From contig JAHBXV010000020.1 in NCBI GenBank assembly GCA_019636285.1, positions 41,460 through 105,459 on the forward strand: a stretch of DNA of 64,000 bases. Reading direction: 5' to 3'. The first letter of the stretch is position 1. Each line of letters opens with the position of its first letter. The stretch is from Planctomycetaceae bacterium (GTDB lineage Bacteria; Planctomycetota; Planctomycetia; Planctomycetales; Planctomycetaceae). A model generated the notes under the pieces. That model made no database searches. It was given only the letters and a program-made list of their open reading frames with translations, and was not told the origin of the DNA. The position numbers were made by a program, and so were the translations under genes. Below are positions 26,971 to 36,915 of this stretch, piece after piece.

Positions 26971-28260
26971 TCACCCATTCGCCGCAGCTGCATCGGCCAA
27001 TGCCACGTCCGATTCGGTGAACAGGATCTGCGAGCGCGGATGGAAAAAGGCGGCCATCAGAAGCAGCAACAACGCCCCCACCGCGAAAACGGTCGCCGGC
27101 GGCCAATTCATTGCGGTAAGTGTCCGGGCAACGGCGAAATGAATGCCGCCCGCCAGCAGAATTCCGATCCAATTGAGCAGGTTCATCGTGCCGATGACTT
27201 GCCCTTTCTGGTCGTCCGGCGCCATGGCCTGCAAGAAAACCTGAATGGGAACCGCGAACAGTCCCGCACAGAACCCGAGAACCACGAGAACGATCGACGC
27301 CGCTGTTTGCCCCAGTAGCGGTCCATTCCGACCAGGCGGCGTGGCGAGCACGACCAGGCAGACAATCATTCCCCAGATACCGGCGTAAACCAGCCGCGCG
27401 TCGAATCGGCCATGCGACAGGCGCCCCGCCACGACACAGCCAACGCCGATCCCAATGGACGCACACCCCTGGAGCAGGCTGGTTGCCGAGTCGGACAGAC
27501 CCAGTTGCAATTTGCCCAGATCGTTGACGCCAGCCATGTAGATGCCGCCGACGCACCAGAAGACAGACGTGGCGACGAGCGTGCGGAACAACACCGGATG
27601 CTTCGCGAGTTCCTGTCGAACCGCGGGAGGAATCGCGAACGACGATGGTGTGATCGGCAAATCGGGCTGCGCGACAGGCGTCCGGCGAATCCACGTCGAA
27701 ACGTATGTGCCCAGGATCGCGATCCCCACGCAGGCGACCGACCCCAGCCAGATCCGCCCATTCGCGGCATCCAAAAGCCAGCCGGCAAGGGTGACGCCGA
27801 GGATGATCGACAGGAACGTCATCATGAGTACGCTGCCATTGGCGCGCGGCAGGTCATCGGCCCGAAACAACTCCGGCAGAATCCCGTATTTCGCGGGGCC
27901 AAAATACGCGCTTTGAGCGCCCATCAGAAACAGGACCGCGAACATCGCCGGCAGGGAATTGAACCAGAAAGCGACCGCGCCCAGGGCCATCGCCACGATC
28001 TCCAGCACCTTGCTCTGAACGATGATGGTTCGCTTGCTGTTGCGGTCGGCCAGCACTCCCGAGACACCGGAAAGCAGCACGAACGGAGCCGAAAAGAGAG
28101 CTAGGGCAATCCCCTGCAGGTTGGCCACCGGCCCCACGGCCAGCAGCATGACCATCTGTTTGAACAGATTATCATTGAACGCCCCGAGGAACTGGGTCAG
28201 GTTCAGTCCCCAGAACGCGGGATCCCGGTTGAGCGGAATGTGCTGCTCACTGGTGTTCAC
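26971..28260 (-). CDS. Major facilitator superfamily transporter, LplT-like
   Basis: 429 residues with about 12 hydrophobic segments. Motif FLGAFNDNLFKQMVMLL near the N-terminus and GVSGVLADRNSKRTIIVQSK (loop 2-3) resemble LplT, the lysophospholipid flippase-type MFS protein. In many genomes such proteins are fused to acyltransferase/Acyl-ACP synthetase domains; here the gene stands alone, so the substrate is only guessed. The start is chosen as GTG 28260, because upstream sequence to 28344 lies in the palindromic repeat. Confidence 0.85.
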   Translation of the reverse strand: MNTSEQHIPLNRDPAFWGLNLTQFLGAFNDNLFKQMVMLLAVGPVANLQGIALALFSAPFVLLSGVSGVLADRNSKRTIIVQSKVLEIVAMALGAVAFWFNSLPAMFAVLFLMGAQSAYFGPAKYGILPELFRADDLPRANGSVLMMTFLSIILGVTLAGWLLDAANGRIWLGSVACVGIAILGTYVSTWIRRTPVAQPDLPITPSSFAIPPAVRQELAKHPVLFRTLVATSVFWCVGGIYMAGVNDLGKLQLGLSDSATSLLQGCASIGIGVGCVVAGRLSHGRFDARLVYAGIWGMIVCLVVLATPPGRNGPLLGQTAASIVLVVLGFCAGLFAVPIQVFLQAMAPDDQKGQVIGTMNLLNWIGILLAGGIHFAVARTLTAMNWPPATVFAVGALLLLLMAAFFHPRSQILFTESDVALADAAAANG

Positions 28261-28300
28261 ACAATGTCCCTGGCGATCTGTCAATGTGAAAGATACGGGT

Positions 28301-28376
28301 GTGTGCCACTGGCTTCGCCAGTGCATCTTGTTAATGCCAATCAACTAAAGACACACTGGCAGAGCGAGTGGCACAC
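28301..28376. repeat. Dispersed palindromic repeat (GTGTGCCACTGG type)
   Basis: Arm 28301-28323 (GTGTGCCACTGG...) is inversely repeated at 28354-28376 with 20 of 23 positions pairing, around a 30-nt loop. I know similar CACTGG/GTGGCACAC palindromes from planctomycete genomes. Located between the aldehyde dehydrogenase and MFS genes on the same strand. Confidence 0.65.
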
Positions 28377-28444
28377 GAAGAGTCATCGTGCCACCGGGCG
28401 TCGTCGCGCGACGAAATATCACGCGGAATACCTGAAAACTTCGG

Positions 28445-30034
28445 TCAACTGGCCGGGACGACATCTCCCTGGGTCCACTGGCCGTCGACCAGCCGCCACA
28501 TGGCTCCGCTGGGGTTCTTATCCATCAGGCTCTCGGGGAGACGATGCGGCCGGACGTTGTCGTAACACTGGAGCATCCCAAATCGCCGCATGGACGCCGG
28601 GATGCCGACGGCCGTGAAGCCGGGATGCCCCGTCGCCGGAAATGGTCCGCCATGGTTCATCGAAGGAACCACCGCGACGCCGGTCGGCATGCGGTCGTTG
28701 AGAAGACGACCCACTTTCTGTCGCAACACGGGAGCGATCAGGTCGTAGGCTGCGGAATCGGAATCATCGGTCGCCGAGTAAATCGTCCCCGTCAGATTAC
28801 CTTCGAGTTTCGACAGCACCATTCCCAATTCATCCAGATCCCGAACGACGACGAGGAGCGATGCGTTCCCGAACGCTTCGACTTGCAAGGCTTCCGGCGA
28901 ATCCAGGAATTGTCGCCCCGACGCCCGAAGGACGGTGTTCTGATAGGAATAACCCGTACCGCCTCCAACCTTGCCGCCGCACAGACATTCCGCGCCGGCA
29001 ATAATCAGTTTTTCCACTGAGGAGCGAAGATGCGTGGCGACTCCGCGCCCCAGGAGCGTTCCAACCGGCGCCGATTTCACCCGTTTGACAATCTCGGCGA
29101 TCAGCGCCTCGGTCTCTGGTCCCGCGACCATCAGAACCAGCCCGGGGCTGGTGCAGAACTGCCCGGCTCCCATCAGGCAACTGCCGGCAAACTGCTCGGC
29201 AAGTTCCGCAGACTTCTGACGTACGGCTCCCGGCAAAAAGACCACCGGATTGATGCTGGAGAGTTCGAGATAGATCGGCTTACCGACTTTGTCAGCGGCG
29301 GCTTTGAGAACCAGACCGGTCGACCGCCCTCCGGTGTAGCCGCAGGCTCCCAAGCGGGGATCGGAGACCAGCCGTTCCCCATCTTCGTGGCGGATGCGGT
29401 AGAGCAGTTGCACAAAACCGGGCGGCATTCCCGTTGCTTCGGCCGCTTGCTGCGCGGCTTCCCCAAACACGCGCGTCGTGGCCGGGTGCGAAGAGTGCCC
29501 CTTCGCGATCACGGGGTTTCCTGCCGCGACGGCAGCCGCGAAGTCGCCGCCGGCAATCGAGTTGAATGCAAACGGAAAGTTGTTGGGTCCGAAGACGGCG
29601 GTCGGCCCGACAGGGCCAAGCACGGCGCGAATGTTCGACTTGGTATCGATCGTCGGTTGCGCCCACGAACCATCGGCCGCAGCCGAAGCCGCTTGACGCA
29701 ACTGGTTGATCGTGCGGGGGAGTTCCGCGTCTTGCAGTCGCGGCTGCACGGGAAGCCCGGTTTCGAGATGGGCCAGATGAATGAGATCGCTGGCCCGTGT
29801 CTCGATGGCATCGGCGTAGGCTTCCAGGAATCCGGCAAAGACCTTGCCCGGCCAGCCCCGCACGGTTTGAAACGCCCGATCGGCCGCGTCGAGAGCCTGA
29901 TCGACTTCGTCCCACGGGCTGATGGGATAGAGTTCGGGAAGGGCTTCCTGCGTGCGCGGATTTTCGGACTGAAAGAACTCGGTCGCCGCCGAAGCCCGCC
30001 ACTGGCCGTCCATCAAGACCGACTGAATCGTCAT
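28445..30034 (-). CDS. Aldehyde dehydrogenase, alpha-ketoglutarate-semialdehyde type (NADP-dependent)
   Basis: 529 residues. Catalytic Cys lies in GAGQFCTSPG, and the general-base Glu in YLELSSINP. Subunit features (LGPVGPTAVFGPNNFPFAFN, Rossmann region) match the ketoglutarate semialdehyde dehydrogenase group, which oxidises alpha-ketoglutaric semialdehyde to 2-oxoglutarate in hydroxyproline, arabinose and glucarate degradation. The exact substrate is inferred from resemblance only. ATG 30034 is preceded by GAGAGGGC. No catabolic partner genes are adjacent. Confidence 0.87.
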   Translation of the reverse strand: MTIQSVLMDGQWRASAATEFFQSENPRTQEALPELYPISPWDEVDQALDAADRAFQTVRGWPGKVFAGFLEAYADAIETRASDLIHLAHLETGLPVQPRLQDAELPRTINQLRQAASAAADGSWAQPTIDTKSNIRAVLGPVGPTAVFGPNNFPFAFNSIAGGDFAAAVAAGNPVIAKGHSSHPATTRVFGEAAQQAAEATGMPPGFVQLLYRIRHEDGERLVSDPRLGACGYTGGRSTGLVLKAAADKVGKPIYLELSSINPVVFLPGAVRQKSAELAEQFAGSCLMGAGQFCTSPGLVLMVAGPETEALIAEIVKRVKSAPVGTLLGRGVATHLRSSVEKLIIAGAECLCGGKVGGGTGYSYQNTVLRASGRQFLDSPEALQVEAFGNASLLVVVRDLDELGMVLSKLEGNLTGTIYSATDDSDSAAYDLIAPVLRQKVGRLLNDRMPTGVAVVPSMNHGGPFPATGHPGFTAVGIPASMRRFGMLQCYDNVRPHRLPESLMDKNPSGAMWRLVDGQWTQGDVVPAS

Positions 30035-30274
30035 TTCTGCCCTCTCTGTTCACCATCGCGCGGTTCAATCACGCCGCGACACGACTGGAGTCCGAATCAA
30101 AGCCCCCGCCGACAATTCTCACGAATTGGAGATTTTGGCGCAGTCGCTGCCACTGCGTGGGGTTTGAGCGTTCAGAAGTGTAACAGAGCGAGCGACGCCC
30201 GCCGATTCAACCGGCGGGAATGTTGATCGGCCTCCCCGCGATTGCTGGGACATGCGTGCGATGTCACGGGCAGG

Positions 30275-31996
30275 CTACACACCGGTGGTCTCGCCCGCCG
30301 GGATTCGAATCCGCGTTCCCACCGGGTGCAGCGAGGGATTTGAATGCTGATCGAGGCCGGTGATCGTCAGGGTCAGATGTTCCCGCGCGAAGTCTTCGCG
30401 CAGGTCGAGCAATTTCTGCATCGTCGAGTGGTCAACAAGCACGGTGTCCGAGAGATCGACAATAACGTTCTTCTCCTGAAGAATGCCGTACGTCACGATC
30501 TGCCGGCGGAATTGCAGCCAGTTGCTGAATACGGCCGACTTGGAAGCGCGGATGCAATAGGTGTCATCGTCGACCTGTTCGATCTGCAGGATCGGCTTAA
30601 AGACCGAGTTGAGCGGCATCCCGTTGACGTAGTGAATCAGCAGTTTCACCCCGATACCGATAAAAATGCCGATGAGCAGGTCGGTCGCCAGCACACCGAC
30701 GATGGTCGCGACAAATACCACCAGCTGCTCGCGGCCGTAGTGCAGGACATGCACGAATTCCCGCGGGTGCGCCAGTCGAAAACCGGTGAAGATCAGCATC
30801 GCGGCCAGCGCCGACAGCGGGATCAGATTTAAGAGGCCGGGGATCGCCGCGACGGCCGCCAAGAGGCAAAAACCATGCACCATGTTCGAATAGCGGGTTT
30901 GCGCGCCGTTGTCGATGTTTGCCCGGCTGCGAACGATTTCCGCGATCATGGGAATTCCGCCAAAGAACGCGACGGCCGTATTTGCCACACCGACGGCGAG
31001 CAGATCGCGATTGAGATCGGTCTTGCGCTTGAGAGGGTCCAGGAGATCGACCGCCTTGGCGCTAAGCAGTGACTCGAGGCTGCCGATGATCGCGAACAGA
31101 GCTACCCATTTCCACGCGAATGCGTGCCGTAAGACGGCGAAGTCCGGATAGAAGCTGCCAGCCAAGAGCCCGCGTCCTCGTTCCGACAATTGCGAGAGCG
31201 CGTTGTCTGGAACATTCACCAGATGCGTCTTCGCCGACAGGACAAATTCCTGCCCCATCGCCATGTAGGCGCGATCGGGCTGCCCCGGTCGCGGCATCCC
31301 CAGGACGAACATCGCCAACGGAACGGTGACCAGCAAAACGACAACTTGCGGCGGAAGTTTTTTCGCCACCTTCGGAAACAGCGTGGGGAGACCGAACATG
31401 ATGATGATCCCCACCAACCCCACGATGGCGACCAGCGGGTTGAAGTGCAGCAGAATCGATGGCAGATGGAAGATCAGATCGAGCGGTTCCATCGCGTGGT
31501 GCTGCGCGTCCAGGAGCGCCTCTTTCGGAACGCCGAACGCGACCGGGATCTGCTTGACCATGATGATGACGCCGATCGAGGCCAGCAGCCCGTGAACGGC
31601 CGATGACGGAAAGAAGTCCCCCAGAATCCCCCCCCGCATCGCCCCGAAACCAATCTGGCACGCACCGGCGACAACCGCGACCGCCAGTGTCATGCGGTAG
31701 GCCGCGATGGCGATTTCGGCTTCCGACATTCCCTGGGCGCTGGCTAAGGCGGCGCTATCGGTCACGCACCCCAGCACGATGACGATCAACCCCGCCGCCG
31801 GCCCCTTGATCGTGAGGGCCGAATTGCTGATGAGCGACGCGAAGATGCCGCCGAAAATCGCCGTGTAGATACCAGCAATTGGCGGACAGCCGCTCGCGCC
31901 CGCGATCCCCAGGCACAAAGGCAGCGCGATGAGAAAGACCATGAAACCGGAGCGCAAGTCCGCCAGACTGAAACTCGGCCTCGATAATGTGGACAT
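30275..31996 (-). CDS. SulP family anion transporter with STAS domain
   Basis: 573 residues. An N-terminal membrane domain of roughly 10-14 helices begins with SFSLADLRSGFMVFLIALPLCLGIA and the SLC26/SulP signature-like stretch PIAGIYTAIFGGIFASLISNSALTIKGPAAGL. A C-terminal STAS domain (about 460-573, with SDTVLVDHSTMQKLLDLRED) follows. Members carry sulfate, bicarbonate or other anions; the substrate cannot be told. ATG 31996 is preceded by AGGAACGT. It is divergent from aceE, with a 601-nt gap. Confidence 0.92.
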   Translation of the reverse strand: MSTLSRPSFSLADLRSGFMVFLIALPLCLGIAGASGCPPIAGIYTAIFGGIFASLISNSALTIKGPAAGLIVIVLGCVTDSAALASAQGMSEAEIAIAAYRMTLAVAVVAGACQIGFGAMRGGILGDFFPSSAVHGLLASIGVIIMVKQIPVAFGVPKEALLDAQHHAMEPLDLIFHLPSILLHFNPLVAIVGLVGIIIMFGLPTLFPKVAKKLPPQVVVLLVTVPLAMFVLGMPRPGQPDRAYMAMGQEFVLSAKTHLVNVPDNALSQLSERGRGLLAGSFYPDFAVLRHAFAWKWVALFAIIGSLESLLSAKAVDLLDPLKRKTDLNRDLLAVGVANTAVAFFGGIPMIAEIVRSRANIDNGAQTRYSNMVHGFCLLAAVAAIPGLLNLIPLSALAAMLIFTGFRLAHPREFVHVLHYGREQLVVFVATIVGVLATDLLIGIFIGIGVKLLIHYVNGMPLNSVFKPILQIEQVDDDTYCIRASKSAVFSNWLQFRRQIVTYGILQEKNVIVDLSDTVLVDHSTMQKLLDLREDFAREHLTLTITGLDQHSNPSLHPVGTRIRIPAGETTGV

Positions 31997-32597
31997 ACGT
32001 TCCTGACAAGTTCCCAAGGACTTTCGTACTCTGCCTGCGAGCCATTCCCGAGCGACTGAAATTCTGTTCGCATTTCCTAAAGTTATCGTGACATCGACAC
32101 GTTCGGTCGCGGGACAATTCTTTCAAAACCGATACGAGACAATACTTTCCGGTATCCCATGTCGCAAGTTTCACGTTTCCCCGGCTCTTGCCAACCCGCC
32201 GCCAGAGGAATAGAATACATATGTTCTCATATTTACGGCGACGCTTCGGGAATTCCCCGACTTTTCCGAACGCGCGAACCGGGCCAAGCTTCGCGACTGC
32301 CGAATTGACGCAACCTATTGCTCCATGATAGGTTCTCTCTATAATCCGAAGGCGGGTGGGTGATCGGCGCGGCACGCATTGGGCTGGCGGATCGTTGAAC
32401 ATCCGCCGACTTGCGAGGCTCTCCACTCACATCGCGGAAAGCGAAGTCGGCGGAGGGATCCCCAAAGCCGGTCCCGCGTGAGTGTCGAATTCGACTGTGA
32501 GCCAGTGGCGGAAAGAGTCGCCACGATCTTGCGGACTCCCAGTGGGTTTCGACAGAGACAGATTTTATTGGTTGCCCGATCACAGGACGAATCGCGC
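31997..32597. other. Long intergenic region upstream of aceE
   Basis: 601 nt between divergent SulP and aceE genes with no convincing gene. It contains a quasi-palindrome AGAATACATATGTTCT (about 32213-32228) and, nearer to aceE, an AT-richer stretch with TATAAT (32340-32345) and the inverted repeat listed separately. This is longer than most gaps in the window. Confidence 0.6.
32312..32345 (+). promoter_or_regulatory. Candidate promoter/operator upstream of aceE
   Basis: Perfect 7-bp inverted repeat AACCTAT-N9-ATAGGTT (32312-32334) is followed by TATAAT (32340-32345), which may be a -10 box. A weak -35 candidate TTGCTC (32318-32323) is 16 nt upstream of the TATAAT; TTGACG at 32305 is too far. 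The repeat would overlap the core promoter, as operators do. Purely by eye. Confidence 0.35.
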
Positions 32598-35330
32598 ATG
32601 GCGAGTACGCTCTCAGTCCAGAATCCTTCCCGTGTTGAGTCGACGCTCTCCGCCGCCGGCCAGAATGGTCATGTCGGCCCTGATCGGACCGAGTTGGAGG
32701 ACTGGTATGAAGCCCTCGACAGCGTCCTTGATCGCTATGGTCGCGACGCTGTCGCCCAGCTTCTGAGCCAGGTGATCGCGCGCGCCCAGTCGACCGGGGT
32801 GCCAATCGTCCCGTCGATCACGACGCCTTACGTCAACACGATTCCGGTCGAAAACGAGGCCCCCTTTCCGGGCGACCTCGCTCTTGAGCGCAAGCTGCGC
32901 AGCATCATCCGCTGGAATGCGGTGGCGATGGTGGTTCAGGCGTACCGATCGGGCTCGGGGGTCGGCGGACATATTGCGACATTCGCCTCCTCCGCCGCGC
33001 TCGTGGAAATCGGCTTCAATCACTTCTTCCATGCCAAGACAGCAGACCACACCGGCGACATGGTCTATTTCCAAGGGCACGCCTCTCCCGGACCATACGC
33101 CCGCGCCTTTCTCGAAGGTCGACTGACCGAAGATCAGCTCAAGAATTTCCGGCGGGAACTTCCGCGTGGATCGGGCCTGTCGTCGTATCCGCACCCCTGG
33201 CTGATGCCGGAATACTGGCAGTTCCCCACCGTGTCGATGGGCCTGGGCCCCATCTGTTCGCTGTATCAGGCTCGATTCCTGCGGTATGTCGCCCATCGTG
33301 GGCTCCTCGACACCTCGAAGTCGCGGGTCTGGGCGTTCCTGGGCGACGGCGAAATTGACGAACCGGAATCGCTGGGAGCGATCACGCTCGGCGCTCGTGA
33401 AAAGCTCGACAACCTGACCTGGGTCGTGAACTGCAACCTGCAGCGGCTCGACGGGCCGGTGCGCGGCAACGGGAAGATCATCCAGGAATTGGAAGGGATC
33501 TTCCGGGGGGCCGGTTGGAACGTCATCAAGGTCATCTGGGGAGCTGACTGGGATCCGATTCTCGAGAAGGACACCGACGGCTCGCTCGTGCGACGCATGG
33601 AAGAAGTCGTCGACGGACAGTACCAGAAGTACGTGACCGAGACGGGCGGCTACATTCGCAAGGACTTCTTCGGCAAGTCGCCGGAACTCCTCAAAATGGT
33701 GGAACACCTCAGCGACGAGCAGCTCAACCACATGCGCCGCGGCGGTCACGACGCGACCAAAATCTACGCCGCCTACAAGGTCGCCACCGAGTTCAAGGGG
33801 GCACCAACCGTCATTCTGGCCCATACGATCAAAGGTTTCGGTCTGGGCCAGGAGGCGGAAGGGAAAAATACCGCCCACCAGACCAAGAAGCTGCAGGATG
33901 CGAGCCTGCTCCAAATCCGGGACCGCTTCGAACTACCGCTGTCGGACGAAGACGCAATCGCGGCGAAGTTCTATAAGCCGGCCGACGACAGCCCGGAAAT
34001 GCAGTATCTGAGGAAGCATCGCGAGGCTCTCGGTGGATTCCTGCCGGCACGGCACCCGGCCGAGGAACGCTGGGCAATCCCGAATCTGGAGAGCACGCTC
34101 GGCTCTTTGAAGAAGCTCTTCGGCGGGACGTCCTCGACGACCGTCGGCCTCGGCGAACTGATGAAGTTCTTCATGAAGGACAAGTCCTTCGGCAAGCAGA
34201 TTGTCCCCATCATTCCTGACGAAGCGCAGACGTTCGGGTTGCAGACGCTCTTCGCGACGTTCGGCATCTACTCCAGCAAGGGGCAGATGTACACGCCGGT
34301 CGATGCGGGCAGCCTTGTCGCGTACAAGGAGTCGAAGACCGGCCAGGTGCTGATGGAGGGGATCAACGAAGCCGGGGCGATGTCGTCCTTCGTGGCGGTC
34401 GGTACCAGCTATGCGAACCTTAGCCTCCCGATGTGCCCATTCTATATCTACTACTCGATGTTCGGCTTCCAGCGCGTGGGCGACCTGATCTGGCTCGCCG
34501 CCGATTCGCGCTGCAAGGGCTTCCTCTGCGGGGGAACTTCCGGCCGAACGACGCTGAACGGAGAGGGACTCCAGCACGAAGACGGCCACAGTCAGCTCAT
34601 TGCCAGCACGGTCCCGAACCTCATTTCATACGATCCGGCCTATTCGTACGAACTGGCCGTCATCGTCCGCGATGGTCTCAAGCGGATGTACGCGGACCAC
34701 GAAGACGTCTTCTATTACCTCTCGGTCTACAACGAAAACGTCGAACAGCCGCCGATGCCCGAGCGGGAGGGGATCGAAGAAGCAATCCTCAAGGGCATTT
34801 ACCCGCTGGAAGCGAAGTCCGCGGCTGACCGTGGAACTCGTCCGCAACTCCTGGGAAGTGGACCGATTCTGGGCGAAGCCTTGCGAGCCAAACAGATCCT
34901 CTCCGAGAAGTTCGGCATCGAAGCCGATGTCTGGAGCGTGACCAGCTACAACGAGTTGAAGCGTGAGGCGCAGGCTGCGGCTCGCTGGAACCGGCTTCAC
35001 CCGGCTGAGACTCCGCGACGCGGCTTCATCGAGACGCAGCTAGAGGGGATCAAGGGGCCGATCATTTCGGTGAGCGACAACGTGCAGTTGGTCGCCGAGC
35101 AGATTCGGCCGTACGTCCCCGGCCAGTATGTCGTGCTGGGGACCGACGGCTTCGGCCGCAGCGAGTCCCGCAAGGAACTGCGGCGGCACTTTGAAATCGA
35201 CGCCGAGTGCATTGCGTACACGACGCTGGTGGCCCTGTCACGGGAAGGCCGTTTCGACGCCTCCAAGTTGTCGCAGGCACTGGCCACGCTTGAAATCGAT
35301 GCCGAAAAGGTCGATCCCGCGACGGCATAA
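32598..35330 (+). CDS. aceE: Pyruvate dehydrogenase E1 component, homodimeric (AceE) type
   Basis: 910 residues, comparable with E. coli AceE (about 887). The start MASTLSVQNPSRVES is at ATG 32598, preceded by AGGACGA. The thiamine-diphosphate motif is seen as GDGEIDEPES with NCNLQRLDGPVRGNGK, and HEDGHSQLIASTVPN and GGTSGRTTLNGEG are typical of AceE. It decarboxylates pyruvate and acetylates the lipoyl group of E2. The E2 gene follows after 137 nt on the same strand. The E3 gene is not in the window. Confidence 0.96.
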   Translation: MASTLSVQNPSRVESTLSAAGQNGHVGPDRTELEDWYEALDSVLDRYGRDAVAQLLSQVIARAQSTGVPIVPSITTPYVNTIPVENEAPFPGDLALERKLRSIIRWNAVAMVVQAYRSGSGVGGHIATFASSAALVEIGFNHFFHAKTADHTGDMVYFQGHASPGPYARAFLEGRLTEDQLKNFRRELPRGSGLSSYPHPWLMPEYWQFPTVSMGLGPICSLYQARFLRYVAHRGLLDTSKSRVWAFLGDGEIDEPESLGAITLGAREKLDNLTWVVNCNLQRLDGPVRGNGKIIQELEGIFRGAGWNVIKVIWGADWDPILEKDTDGSLVRRMEEVVDGQYQKYVTETGGYIRKDFFGKSPELLKMVEHLSDEQLNHMRRGGHDATKIYAAYKVATEFKGAPTVILAHTIKGFGLGQEAEGKNTAHQTKKLQDASLLQIRDRFELPLSDEDAIAAKFYKPADDSPEMQYLRKHREALGGFLPARHPAEERWAIPNLESTLGSLKKLFGGTSSTTVGLGELMKFFMKDKSFGKQIVPIIPDEAQTFGLQTLFATFGIYSSKGQMYTPVDAGSLVAYKESKTGQVLMEGINEAGAMSSFVAVGTSYANLSLPMCPFYIYYSMFGFQRVGDLIWLAADSRCKGFLCGGTSGRTTLNGEGLQHEDGHSQLIASTVPNLISYDPAYSYELAVIVRDGLKRMYADHEDVFYYLSVYNENVEQPPMPEREGIEEAILKGIYPLEAKSAADRGTRPQLLGSGPILGEALRAKQILSEKFGIEADVWSVTSYNELKREAQAAARWNRLHPAETPRRGFIETQLEGIKGPIISVSDNVQLVAEQIRPYVPGQYVVLGTDGFGRSESRKELRRHFEIDAECIAYTTLVALSREGRFDASKLSQALATLEIDAEKVDPATA

Positions 35331-35467
35331 CCGGGTTGATATCAAACGGGGGAATGGCCTCCCCCGGGGCGTTCGCACGACGTGCCGCCCCCCTTGGACG
35401 GGCCCTGTTGGCCGGTCCCAATGGCCGCTTCCAGAATTAGCGACCGACAAAACGGATACCGACGCAG

Positions 35468-36775
35468 ATGGCTAGCGAGTTCAAACTGCCGCAGTTGGCC
35501 GAAGGAATTGAATCGGCGGACGTCGCCGAGCTGCACGTTCAGCCCGGAGACACCGTCGAAGAAGGCCAGGTGTTGATGGAGTTGGAGACGGACAAGGCCG
35601 TCATGGAACTCCCCGCGCCGCAGGCCGGCAAGATTGGCGCTCTCAAAGTCAAGAAGGGGGACACGGTCAAGGTTGGCCAGGTTGTCCTGACGTTTGACGG
35701 TGATGGCGGCGAATCGAGTGCGTCCAACGGTGCCGCGGAACATACGGACAATGAATCGAAGTCCGAGTCGGCCACCAAGGAAACGAAGTCCGAATCGTCT
35801 GAAGCACCAGCCAAGACGAAGACGGTTCCGGAACCGATTGCCGCACGTGCGTCGGCTCCGGCTCCCGCGTCGTCGTCGGGTCTGCCAATCGCCGCTGGTC
35901 CGGCCACGCGCCGCCTGGCGCGGGAACTCGGCGTTCGTCTCGACTCGCTGACCGGCACCGGTTCGGGCGGTCGCATCACGGCGGAAGATGTGGCGCGGGC
36001 CTTTGCCGGATCGAACGGGGGCTCGGGAGGTGGTGGAATCGCTGTTCCCGCCCTGCCCGACTTCAGCCAGTTTGGTCCGGTGGAACGTCAGGCGTTCACG
36101 AAGCTGCAGAAGACCGCCGCCAATAACCTGAGCATGGCCTGGCAGGTCATTCCGCACGTGACGCAACACGATCTCGTCGACGTGACCGATCTGGAAGCGG
36201 CGCGGAAACGCTTCGTCGAACAGCTTGGCAAGAACGGCCCGAAGGTGACCATGACGGCGATCGCCATCAAGGCGGTCGTGCGGTGCCTGAAAGAGTTCCC
36301 GCAGTTCAACTCCAGCTACGACAGCAAGTCGGCGGAACTGGTCCTGAAGCAGTACTATCATGTCGGCGTGGCCGTCGACACGCCCAATGGCCTGGTCGTC
36401 CCCGTTCTCCGCGACGCCGACAAGAAGACGATTCTGCAGATCGCCGCGGAACTCGGCGAGATCGCGGAAAAGGCCCGGGCTCGCAAGCTCGAACCCAAGG
36501 ACATGATGGGCGGAACATTCACGATCACCAATCTGGGCGGCATCGGGGGAACGGCCTTTACGCCCATCGTGAACTGGCCGGAGGTCGCGATTCTTGGCAT
36601 GTCGCGGTCGCAGAAGCAGCTTCAACTGGACGGCGAGGAACTGACAACACGCCTCATGCTTCCGCTTTCGCTGTCGTACGATCACCGCGTGGTCAACGGG
36701 GCGGATGCCGCCCGGTTTATTGTGAAGCTCGGCAGCCTCTTCTCGGATCCCTTCCGCCTGCTGACGGAATGCTGA
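35468..36775 (+). CDS. aceF: Dihydrolipoamide acetyltransferase (E2) of pyruvate dehydrogenase
   Basis: 435 residues. One lipoyl domain (about 1-80) has ELETDKAVMEL with the lipoylated Lys43. A Pro/Ala/Glu/Lys-rich linker (about 85-135) joins a peripheral subunit-binding region, ATRRLARELGVRLDS to about 180. The catalytic domain (about 205-435) ends with SYDHRVVNGADAARF (His406, the acetyltransferase active site). It transfers acetyl to CoA. The single lipoyl domain contrasts with three in E. coli AceF. Follows aceE by 137 nt. Confidence 0.95.
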   Translation: MASEFKLPQLAEGIESADVAELHVQPGDTVEEGQVLMELETDKAVMELPAPQAGKIGALKVKKGDTVKVGQVVLTFDGDGGESSASNGAAEHTDNESKSESATKETKSESSEAPAKTKTVPEPIAARASAPAPASSSGLPIAAGPATRRLARELGVRLDSLTGTGSGGRITAEDVARAFAGSNGGSGGGGIAVPALPDFSQFGPVERQAFTKLQKTAANNLSMAWQVIPHVTQHDLVDVTDLEAARKRFVEQLGKNGPKVTMTAIAIKAVVRCLKEFPQFNSSYDSKSAELVLKQYYHVGVAVDTPNGLVVPVLRDADKKTILQIAAELGEIAEKARARKLEPKDMMGGTFTITNLGGIGGTAFTPIVNWPEVAILGMSRSQKQLQLDGEELTTRLMLPLSLSYDHRVVNGADAARFIVKLGSLFSDPFRLLTEC

Positions 36776-36915
36776 TTCGGACTATCGGACAGGCTGCGAA
36801 CCGGCGGATTTGGCCGGTTTGCGATTGACCTCTTCCCTTCCTTCCGCATACAGACTGGCGGCTTGAATCGGCGGTTCGCGCCGGTTCGCACAAGGTCGTG
36901 TGCTGGAGGGACAGC

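Noticed and set aside
26795..27694. Upstream extension of the 5-FCL frame
   Set aside because: It is antisense-phase sequence within the MFS gene; the family N-terminus and ribosome site put the start at 26794.
32305..32345. TTGACG (32305) plus TATAAT (32340) as a standard promoter
   Set aside because: The spacing of 29 nt is far from the 16-18 nt needed. Only the TATAAT with a weaker -35 is kept as candidate.
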